DNA of 5,948 nt from Planktothrix sp. UBA8402 (GTDB lineage Bacteria > Cyanobacteriota > Cyanobacteriia > Cyanobacteriales > Microcoleaceae). A program made the translations under genes and the position numbers. The stretch spans positions 1 through 5,948 of the forward strand of contig DMPJ01000098.1 of the NCBI GenBank assembly GCA_003456035.1. The letters run 5' to 3'. This document shows, one piece after another, positions 1 to 4,997 of this stretch; positions within the stretch are counted from its first letter, which is position 1, and each line of letters opens with the position of its first letter. Under the pieces are notes generated by a model. It did no database searches. It saw only the letters and a program-made list of their open reading frames with translations, and was not told the DNA's origin.

Positions 1-57
1 AAGTAACAAACTGTCGAATATACCGACTTAGAGCTACCGTTGAAATCGTCACCCAAA
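1..57 (-). other. Spacer after ccmK1, leading towards an expected ccmL
   Basis: On the minus strand this is the 57 bases after the ccmK1 stop codon. There is no ATG on that strand here. The only GTG-initiated frame does not read like CcmL, so no ccmL start is visible. From the conserved order of beta-carboxysome operons I infer that ccmL begins just beyond the left edge. I see no convincing terminator hairpin, which fits continued transcription into the rest of the operon. Confidence 0.4.
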
Positions 58-399
58 TTAGGGGCGATTGGTGGGACGAATACCAGTGACCTGTTCGCGG
101 AATTGTTCCACCGCTTCGGTGTAGCGAATGGGTAAAACGTATTCTAAATTTTCGTGGGGACGGGCAATAATATGGGTGGATAAGACTTCTCCACCCTTGA
201 CCCGTTTGACAGACTCAATGCCTGCGGCTACGGAGGCTTGCACTTCGGAGACATCGCCCCGCACAATCACCGTAACCCGACCACTGCCAATTTTTTCGTA
301 ACCCACTAAGGTAACACGGGCGGCTTTTACCATTGAATCCGAGGCTTCAACAATAGCAGGGAAGCCTAAAGTTTCGATCATGCCGACTGCAATCGCCAT
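58..399 (-). CDS. ccmK1: Carboxysome shell hexamer protein CcmK1
   Basis: This is a bacterial microcompartment (BMC) domain protein of 113 residues. Its family forms flat hexamers that tile the facets of the beta-carboxysome, with a small central pore thought to pass bicarbonate and RuBP. The BMC fold spans about residues 3-93. The pore-lining motif K36-I37-G38-S39 lies in the stretch [18 protein letters not shown], and the [14 protein letters not shown] segment near residues 80-93 is intact. It matches the paralogue at 562-873 at all but 12 of 103 aligned positions. It carries an extra basic, proline-containing tail (about residues 104-113, [10 protein letters not shown]), which is the length feature that separates CcmK1 from the shorter CcmK2. 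The start is supported by AGGAG nine bases upstream and by the conserved [10 protein letters not shown] opening. It is the second gene of the leftward ccm operon. The family call is very secure; the K1 versus K2 label rests on tail length and gene order. Confidence 0.96.
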   Translation of the reverse strand: MAIAVGMIETLGFPAIVEASDSMVKAARVTLVGYEKIGSGRVTVIVRGDVSEVQASVAAGIESVKRVKGGEVLSTHIIARPHENLEYVLPIRYTEAVEQFREQVTGIRPTNRP

Positions 400-408
400 T
401 AAATTTGA

Positions 409-413
409 CTCCT
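409..413 (-). promoter_or_regulatory. Ribosome binding site of ccmK1
   Basis: The minus strand reads AGGAG here, nine bases before the ATG at 399-397. It supports the chosen ccmK1 start. Confidence 0.75.
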
Positions 414-443
414 AAAATCAATCAAAACGTTTATGGAATAATA

Positions 444-475
444 CGGAATTCCGCCATAAAATATGGATAATTCCG
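444..475 (-). promoter_or_regulatory. Intercistronic stem-loop between ccmK2 and ccmK1
   Basis: CGGAATT (444-450) pairs with AATTCCG (469-475). Inside it CCATA (454-458) pairs with TATGG (462-466) around a three-base loop. This gives a 7-bp stem, a small internal loop and a 5-bp tip. It sits about 45-76 bases upstream of the ccmK1 start in the 162-base spacer. There is no U-run after it on the transcript, so a simple terminator is unlikely. A role as an mRNA-processing or stability element that sets the CcmK2:CcmK1 ratio is inference. An overlapping alternative fold exists (430-460). Confidence 0.45.
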
Positions 476-561
476 ATTTTAATTAAAATTGACTTCTGAA
501 GCGTGAAATTGCTGTTTAGAACTTCTACGCTGGTCAATTCAAAGTTAGATTTTTTTAGTCC

Positions 562-873
562 TTAGTAAGACCGGAATTGCTCCACTGCATCGGTATAGCG
601 AATCGGGAGAACATATTCTAGGTTCTCATGGGGACGGGCAATAATGTGGTGGGAAGTAACTTGACCGCCATTAACTCGTTTGATGGATTCAAGTCCTGCT
701 GCCACGGATGCTTGCACTTCGGATACATCTCCCCGCACGATTACGGTGACTCGGCCACTGCCAATTTTCTCATATCCGACTAAGGTGACACGAGCGGCTT
801 TGACCATTGAATCCGCAGCTTCTACGATAGCAGGAAAGCCGATCGTTTCAATCATTCCAACAGCAATTGACAT
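562..873 (-). CDS. ccmK2: Carboxysome shell hexamer protein CcmK2
   Basis: A 103-residue BMC-domain shell protein and the first recognised gene of the leftward ccm operon. CcmK2 is normally a major facet hexamer of the beta-carboxysome. The pore motif K36-I37-G38-S39 and the conserved segments [13 protein letters not shown] and [14 protein letters not shown] are all present. The protein stops at FRSY, without the C-terminal extension of its neighbour, which is the usual CcmK2 length. Residues 21-60 are identical to CcmK1 at protein level, while the DNA differs at many third positions. The start is supported by AGGAG seven bases upstream and the [10 protein letters not shown] opening. It lies 162 bases upstream of ccmK1 and is transcribed divergently from ndhF4. 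Family assignment is essentially certain; the number 2 rests on length and position. Confidence 0.96.
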   Translation of the reverse strand: MSIAVGMIETIGFPAIVEAADSMVKAARVTLVGYEKIGSGRVTVIVRGDVSEVQASVAAGLESIKRVNGGQVTSHHIIARPHENLEYVLPIRYTDAVEQFRSY

Positions 874-880
874 TGTTTAA

Positions 881-885
881 CTCCT
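881..885 (-). promoter_or_regulatory. Ribosome binding site of ccmK2
   Basis: The minus strand reads AGGAG here, seven bases before the ATG at 873-871. It is the same motif seen before ccmK1 and fixes the start codon. Confidence 0.75.
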
Positions 886-957
886 ATCAATGAACAGAAA
901 AAACTACACTGTATTTTTAAGCAATAAGCGACTTTCCAACAGATTCAACCGTCGGAA

Positions 958-1065
958 TCAGAGCGACACTAGATTTTGTAGTTCGCCTTTAAGTCTAATT
1001 TTAGGGCTTATTGATCCCTGGATTTGGCAATAGTTATATTTTCCTATTGCTGGCTTCCATGCCAT
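958..1065 (-). CDS. Candidate small ORF in the ccmK2 leader (hypothetical, 35 residues)
   Basis: The minus strand has an ATG at 1065-1063 and an open frame of 35 codons ending in TGA at 960-958, which is 84 bases before the ccmK2 start. AAGGAG (1078-1073) lies seven bases ahead of the ATG, a spacing as good as that of ccmK2. The peptide starts MAWKPAIGKY, has one cysteine at residue 13, is basic overall (five lysines and one arginine against one glutamate), and has no obvious membrane segment. I recognise no family. It could be a leader peptide of the ccm operon, an independent small protein, or chance. The ribosome site is the main support, since a 35-codon frame alone is not significant. 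Confidence 0.3.
   Translation of the reverse strand: MAWKPAIGKYNYCQIQGSISPKIRLKGELQNLVSL
1027..1050. other. Inverted repeat inside the candidate small ORF
   Basis: GCAATAG (1027-1033) and CTATTGC (1044-1050) are perfect 7-bp arms around a 10-base AT-rich loop. It could fold in a leader transcript of either strand. On the minus strand it falls within the early codons of the candidate 35-residue ORF. Function unknown. Confidence 0.35.
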
Positions 1066-1074
1066 AACGAATCT

Positions 1075-1097
1075 CCTTCTCTAAGAATAGGAGAAGG
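1075..1097 (-). promoter_or_regulatory. Hairpin overlapping the Shine-Dalgarno of the candidate small ORF
   Basis: CCTTCTC (1075-1081) and GAGAAGG (1091-1097) are perfect 7-bp arms around nine bases. On a minus-strand RNA the 1075-1081 arm overlaps AAGGAG (1078-1073), so folding would partly hide that ribosome site. The pairing is visible in the sequence. Any regulatory effect is inference. Confidence 0.4.
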
Positions 1098-1106
1098 GTG
1101 ACACTC

Positions 1107-1134
1107 TTGACAATATTAATCTGGATTATATTTT
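1107..1134 (+). promoter_or_regulatory. Candidate sigma70-type promoter for ndhF4
   Basis: A perfect TTGACA (1107-1112) is followed after 16 bases by TATTTT (1129-1134), a poor but acceptable -10. It points towards ndhF4 and would give a leader of about 310 bases. The -35 match is the main support, and the weak -10 keeps confidence low. Confidence 0.3.
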
Positions 1135-1207
1135 CTCATTTTTAGTATTATTTTTATTGATAATGAATTTTAATTAAGTTTTGTTAAGTTTTTAAGAATT
1201 ATAATCG

Positions 1208-1216
1208 TGCTATAAA
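1208..1216 (+). promoter_or_regulatory. Candidate extended -10 promoter for ndhF4
   Basis: TGCTATAAA matches the extended -10 form (TGn followed by a -10 hexamer) and overlaps a region with another TATAAT at 1200-1205. No good -35 stands at 16-18 bases, which an extended -10 can tolerate. It would place a start near 1223 and a leader of about 230 bases. It is an alternative to the candidate at 1107-1134. Confidence 0.3.
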
Positions 1217-1222
1217 AAATTT

Positions 1223-1241
1223 AACTCTAATTAAAAGAGTT
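1223..1241. repeat. Short inverted repeat in the AT-rich core
   Basis: AACTCT (1223-1228) and AGAGTT (1236-1241) are perfect 6-bp arms separated by seven bases. The left arm lies in TTAACTCTAA (1221-1230), which recurs as TTGACTCTAT exactly 30 bases later (1251-1260). A short dyad plus an offset half copy is the kind of layout a dimeric regulator could bind, but in such AT-rich DNA chance is possible. Confidence 0.3.
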
Positions 1242-1451
1242 TATAATAATTTGACTCTATAAATTAGTATCAAAAACTACTAAGCATGGCTGAAAAACAA
1301 ACCCAAAGACCTATGAATCTGAAATCTTGGTATGCGGTTAAAACCGCACGAGTCGCTTAGATATCAGCACGCTTTGTGACTGAGCTTTACGCTTACCTGG
1401 TATTCCTGTAAGCTAATAATTATTCCTAAGAATTTTCTAATTTTAAGTTAA

Positions 1452-3323
1452 ATGACAGATTTTCTCCTCCACACCAGTTGGTGGATACCTTTTTATGGCT
1501 TAATTGGGGCAATCTTGACCTTACCTTGGTCAATGGGAATGGTGCGACGCACTGGGCCAAGACCCGCCGCCTACTTTAACTTGTTAATGACGGTTTTAGC
1601 CTTTGTCCATGGTTCGGTAATATTCCGCACGACCTGGGATGAACCCATTGGCCAAATCCTTTTCCATTGGGTACATACCAACAACTTAGACCTGTCCTTC
1701 GCCCTGGAAATCTCCCCCGTGAGTTTAGGGGCAATGGAATTAATTACTTGCTTGAGTTTAATTGCTCAATGCTACGCCCTGGGATATATGGAAAAAGACT
1801 GGGCAATGGCTCGGTTTTTTGGCCTGATGGGATTCTTTGAAGCGGCGATTAGTGGGTTAGCCTTGAGTGATTCCTTATTACTGAGTTATATCCTGCTGGA
1901 GTTATTGACCCTTTCTACCTATCTCCTAGTTGGCTTCTGGTATGCTCAACCCTTAGTGGTGACGGCGGCTAGGGATGCGTTTCTAACCAAACGGGTAGGA
2001 GATGTGTTGCTATTGATGGGAGTTGTATATCTCTCCACCATTGCCGGAAGCTTGAACTTTTCCGATTTGGAAGCATGGGCAGAAACCGCCACCTTAATGC
2101 CACTCCAGGCTACCTTACTGGGTTTAGCTTTAATTGCTGGCCCGATTGGAAAATGCGCTCAATTTCCTTTAAATCTGTGGTTAGATGAGGCGATGGAAGG
2201 CCCAAACCCAGCCTCGATTCTACGAAATTCGGTGGTAGTGGCTAGTGGGGCCTATGTCTTAATTAAACTACAACCTGTTTTAGCCCTATCTCCCATGGCT
2301 TCCACAACCTTAGTAGTTTTGGGAACGATCACAGCCATTGGTGCTTCCCTGGTTTCCATTGCCCAAATCGATCTAAAACGGGCCTTATCCCATTCCACCA
2401 GTGCCTATTTAGGGTTGGTGTTTATTGCCGTGGGAGAAAGTCAAGTTGATATTGCTCTGTTATTATTGTTCACCCATGCGATCGCCAAATCTCTTGTTTT
2501 TATGAGTGCAGGATCGGTTATATTAACCACAAACACTCAGGATTTAACAGAGATGGGGGGACTATGGTCAAAAATGCCCGCCACGACAACGGCTTTTATT
2601 GTGGGTGCGGCGGGTTTAGTAGCCTTAATGCCCCTGGGAACCTTTTGGACAATGCGCCGTTGGGTAAATGGATTTTGGACAGTTCCTCTGTGGTTAATTT
2701 TAGTCTTGCTGTTAGTTAATTGTTTAACGGCTTTGAGTTTAACCCGGGTTTTCGGATTGGTTTTTGCCGGAAAACCCCAACAAAAAACCAGACGGGCTCC
2801 AGAAGTTCCTTGGCCGATGGCATTACCGATGGTTGCCATGACTATTCTGACTTTATTAGTACCGATAATGTTACAAAAATGGCAATTATTACTCACTTGG
2901 ACTGCTCCTTTAGTTGAAGTTCCCTCTACTGGATTTGCTGACATTTTCCGCCAAGCAACGGTTCCTTTATTGGTGATTTCCGGTTTAATCGGAGTAGCAA
3001 TTGGAGGCGGAATTTATTTATTTGGAATCGGTTCTAAGCCTTACAAATTGCCCTGGAAAGGATTACAAGATTTACTGGCTTACGATTTTTATATTGATCG
3101 AATTTACGATCTGACTGTGGTTTTATTTGTCCGTCGAATTTCCGCTTTTAGTGCTTGGATTGATCGCTATATTATTGATGGAATTGTTAATGCCTTCGGT
3201 TTAGCAACTTTGTTTAGTGGAGAAGGCTTAAAATACAGTATTTCTGGACAATCCCAATTTTATCTCCTAACTATTACTCTAGGTTTGGGGTTATTAGTAG
3301 GATTAATGTTGTGGCAATTCTGA
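1452..3323 (+). CDS. ndhF4: NDH-1 subunit NdhF4, CO2-uptake type
   Basis: A 623-residue polytopic membrane protein, the antiporter-like (NuoL/ND5) subunit at the distal end of a specialised cyanobacterial NDH-1 complex. In the CO2-uptake forms it carries the Cup protein that hydrates CO2, with proton pumping driven by electrons from ferredoxin. Roughly 14-16 hydrophobic helices can be seen. Channel residues expected for the family are E150 (LLELLTLSTYLLVGFWY), R181/D184 (KRVGD), K234 (GKCAQFPL), K309 (QIDLKRALSHST) and H342/K346 (THAIAKSLVF). Two places differ from respiratory-type NdhF1/NuoL: RNSVVVASG (258-266) where HAATMVTAG is usual, and WTMRRW (399-404) where WSKDEI is usual. I believe such changes mark the NdhF3/F4 branch. 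The opening MTDFLLHTSWWIPFYGLIGA supports the start; no Shine-Dalgarno is visible. It leads the ndhF4-ndhD4-cupB cluster. NdhF3 is the alternative name; the partner CupB favours F4. Confidence 0.93.
   Translation: MTDFLLHTSWWIPFYGLIGAILTLPWSMGMVRRTGPRPAAYFNLLMTVLAFVHGSVIFRTTWDEPIGQILFHWVHTNNLDLSFALEISPVSLGAMELITCLSLIAQCYALGYMEKDWAMARFFGLMGFFEAAISGLALSDSLLLSYILLELLTLSTYLLVGFWYAQPLVVTAARDAFLTKRVGDVLLLMGVVYLSTIAGSLNFSDLEAWAETATLMPLQATLLGLALIAGPIGKCAQFPLNLWLDEAMEGPNPASILRNSVVVASGAYVLIKLQPVLALSPMASTTLVVLGTITAIGASLVSIAQIDLKRALSHSTSAYLGLVFIAVGESQVDIALLLLFTHAIAKSLVFMSAGSVILTTNTQDLTEMGGLWSKMPATTTAFIVGAAGLVALMPLGTFWTMRRWVNGFWTVPLWLILVLLLVNCLTALSLTRVFGLVFAGKPQQKTRRAPEVPWPMALPMVAMTILTLLVPIMLQKWQLLLTWTAPLVEVPSTGFADIFRQATVPLLVISGLIGVAIGGGIYLFGIGSKPYKLPWKGLQDLLAYDFYIDRIYDLTVVLFVRRISAFSAWIDRYIIDGIVNAFGLATLFSGEGLKYSISGQSQFYLLTITLGLGLLVGLMLWQF
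2478..2485. repeat. HIP1 octamer
   Basis: GCGATCGC, the highly iterated palindrome of many cyanobacterial genomes, within ndhF4 codons for THAIAK. Two more copies are in ndhD4. It supports the cyanobacterial assignment. Confidence 0.85.
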
Positions 3324-3330
3324 TTGTAGT

Positions 3331-3346
3331 AAGCCCTTCAGGGCTT
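3331..3346 (+). repeat. Hairpin between ndhF4 and ndhD4, probable dispersed-repeat type
   Basis: AAGCCC (3331-3336) and GGGCTT (3341-3346) form a 6-bp stem with a TTCA loop, starting eight bases after the ndhF4 stop and followed by TTCTTATTCT. The setting GTAGT-AAG-loop-CTT resembles a family of small hairpin repeats scattered through several filamentous cyanobacterial genomes, in which the stem varies and the flank is kept; that comparison is from memory. It may act as a leaky terminator or a 3'-end stabiliser inside the operon. The following T-run is interrupted, so full termination looks unlikely. Confidence 0.5.
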
Positions 3347-3399
3347 TCTTATTCTCAATCTCCGAAAGTTAACGATCAACTATCAACACCAACTTATTT

Positions 3400-4902
3400 A
3401 TGCTTAGTGTATTAATTTGGCTTCCTTTGTTTGGTGCGGCTGTGATTGCATTTTGGCCGAATTTATCTGGTAAAACGGCTCGTCAATTATCCTTATTAAT
3501 CGCCGGAGGATTATTTCTATGGTCATTAGTTTTAGCCGGATTATTTGATCCGGGGAATCCTTCCTTACAATTTAAAGAATATATTCCTTGGATTCAACCC
3601 TTGGGGTTAAATTATACTTTAGGAGTTGATGGTTTATCCTTACCCTTATTGATTTTAAATGGTTTATTAATCACCATTGCGATCGCTAGTACGGATTTAT
3701 TTATCAGTCGCCATCAACTTTATTATGCCTCAATATTACTGATTGCGGCGGGAATTGGCGGAGCATTTTTATCCCAAAATTTATTACTATTTCTGCTATT
3801 TTATGAAGTCGAACTGATTCCCCTTTATCTATTAATTGCCATTTGGGGAGGCAAACGCAAAGGCTATGCAGCCACTAAATTCCTACTTTATACAGCCGTT
3901 TCAGGATTTTTAATTTTAGCCTCCTTTTTAGGGATTGTTTGGCTAACTAATACCGTTGATTTTGATTTAGATACAATTAGTTCAACAGCTTTAGGAGTCT
4001 CCTCTTTACCCTTAACAACCCAACTAATTCTATTAGGAGGTCTTTTAATTGGATTTGGGATTAAAATGCCTCTGGTTCCCTTTCATACCTGGCTACCAGA
4101 TGCTCATGTCGAAGCCTCAACCCCCGTTTCTATCCTCTTAGCAGGAGTATTATTAAAGTTAGGAACCTACGGGTTATTAAGATTTGGTTTAGGCCTATTT
4201 CCTGATGCTTGGTTAGTAGTTTCTCCCTGGATAGCAAGTTGGGCTGTAGTTAGTGTTTTATATGGAGCTTTTTGTGCTATTTCTCAAAAAGATATGAAGA
4301 AAATAGTAGCCTATAGTTCTATTGCTCACATGGGATATATTTTGTTAGCTTTTGCTGCTGCTAACTCCACCAGTTTATTAGGTTCGGTAATGCAAATGGT
4401 AAGTCATGGTTTAATCTCAGGATTAATGTTTTTAACCGTTGGAGTTGTATATCGAAAAGCCGGAAGTCGAGACTTAGATATTATTCAAGGTTTACTCAAC
4501 CCAGAACGAGGCTTACCCCTAATTGGAACTATCATGATTATGGCGGTAATGGCGAGTGCAGGAATACCCGGATTAGTGGGATTTGTGGCAGAATTTATCA
4601 TATTTCGAGGCAGTATGGAAGTGTTTCCCGTACAAACTTTATTGTGCATGATCGGAACCGGATTAACTTCAGTTTATTTCCTAATTATGATTAATAAAGC
4701 TTTCTTTGGACGCCTTTCGGAATATGTGGTTAATTTGCCTTCTGTACAATGGCGCGATCGCATTCCAGCAATAATTTTAGCATTAATTATTGTAATATTG
4801 GGAATTCAACCTAACTTGCTGGTGACATTAACTGATGCGTCTACCACAGCATTAGCTCATACTCAACCCTTATTTGCTCATCATCTTGCGGAAAAAGTTT
4901 GA
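3400..4902 (+). CDS. ndhD4: NDH-1 subunit NdhD4, CO2-uptake type
   Basis: A 500-residue polytopic membrane protein of the NuoM/ND4 family, the antiporter-like subunit that sits beside NdhF in the distal membrane arm. The usual proton-channel residues are all visible: E136 (FYEVELIPLYLL), K222 (GFGIKMPLVPFHTWLPDAHVEA, with H229 and H236), K253 (LLKLGTYGLLRF), H336 (VSHGLISGLMF) and E398 (GFVAEFIIF). About 13-14 hydrophobic helices are seen, and the length is normal. The start MLSVLIWLPLFGAAVIAF is a typical first helix of the family; no Shine-Dalgarno is visible before it. It follows ndhF4 by 76 bases and precedes cupB by 95. Together with NdhF4 and CupB it is inferred to define the constitutive-type CO2 uptake complex NDH-1MS'. 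Family is certain; the number 4 rather than 3 depends on its neighbours. Confidence 0.93.
   Translation: MLSVLIWLPLFGAAVIAFWPNLSGKTARQLSLLIAGGLFLWSLVLAGLFDPGNPSLQFKEYIPWIQPLGLNYTLGVDGLSLPLLILNGLLITIAIASTDLFISRHQLYYASILLIAAGIGGAFLSQNLLLFLLFYEVELIPLYLLIAIWGGKRKGYAATKFLLYTAVSGFLILASFLGIVWLTNTVDFDLDTISSTALGVSSLPLTTQLILLGGLLIGFGIKMPLVPFHTWLPDAHVEASTPVSILLAGVLLKLGTYGLLRFGLGLFPDAWLVVSPWIASWAVVSVLYGAFCAISQKDMKKIVAYSSIAHMGYILLAFAAANSTSLLGSVMQMVSHGLISGLMFLTVGVVYRKAGSRDLDIIQGLLNPERGLPLIGTIMIMAVMASAGIPGLVGFVAEFIIFRGSMEVFPVQTLLCMIGTGLTSVYFLIMINKAFFGRLSEYVVNLPSVQWRDRIPAIILALIIVILGIQPNLLVTLTDASTTALAHTQPLFAHHLAEKV
3679..3686. repeat. HIP1 octamer
   Basis: GCGATCGC in the early part of ndhD4, encoding part of TIAIAST. 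Confidence 0.85.
4754..4761. repeat. HIP1 octamer
   Basis: GCGATCGC near the 3' end of ndhD4, in the codons for RDRIPA. Confidence 0.85.
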
Positions 4903-4908
4903 ATTTGT

Positions 4909-4958
4909 TGATAGAGTGGGTCTAAATAATTGAGTAGAAAATTAAACCCACTTTATCA
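4909..4958 (+). other. Long stem-loop between ndhD4 and cupB
   Basis: TGATAGAGTGGGT (4909-4921) pairs with ACCCACTTTATCA (4946-4958) over 13 bp with a single G-U pair, around a 24-base AT-rich loop. It starts seven bases after the ndhD4 stop and is followed by CTTTTCC, so only four Ts. It could protect the 3' end of the ndhF4-ndhD4 message or lower read-through into cupB. The large loop and short T-run argue against a strong terminator. Confidence 0.5.
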
Positions 4959-4997
4959 CTTTTCCAGAGATAAATTTTAATTAAACCTTTAAACAAA

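Larger units (their letters stand above)
874..1451. promoter_or_regulatory. Divergent intergenic region between the ccm and ndhF4 operons
   Basis: This 578-base region separates two head-to-head operons and must contain both promoters. About 1115-1285 is extremely AT-rich. It includes TATAAT-like hexamers on the plus strand (1200-1205, 1211-1216) and the minus strand (1130-1125, 1203-1198), mostly without a good partner -35 at standard spacing. A minus-strand TTGATA (1273-1268) stands 19 bases before TATTAT (1248-1243), a weak candidate ccm promoter. No conserved protein is encoded. Two very short ORFs occur (minus 1065-958, plus 1286-1360). Such loci can be controlled by LysR-type CO2 regulators (CcmR/NdhR, CmpR), but I could not define a convincing operator. 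Confidence 0.6.

Noticed and set aside
50..52. Possible GTG start of ccmL on the minus strand
   Set aside because: The translated residues do not resemble the CcmL amino terminus, so ccmL is more likely to start beyond the left edge.
680..880. Plus-strand open frame of 66 codons
   Set aside because: It is antisense to ccmK2, whose protein is unmistakable. The frame is a by-product of that gene's codon pattern and has no ribosome site or recognisable product.
1300..1413. tRNA, riboswitch or transposon-end remnant in the ndhF4 leader
   Set aside because: I found no cloverleaf, no known riboswitch core and no target duplication or transposase fragment. Only short inverted repeats are present.
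2720..2917. Plus-strand open frame of 65 codons in another frame of ndhF4
   Set aside because: It overlaps continuous, family-conserved ndhF4 coding sequence and has no independent support.
2537..2944. Minus-strand open frame of 135 codons
   Set aside because: It lies wholly antisense to ndhF4. The translation shows no family features and ndhF4 is intact across the region.
3321..3399. Strong operon-ending terminator after ndhF4
   Set aside because: The stem is only 6 bp and its T-run is interrupted. ndhD4 follows in the same direction within 76 bases and is a functional partner.
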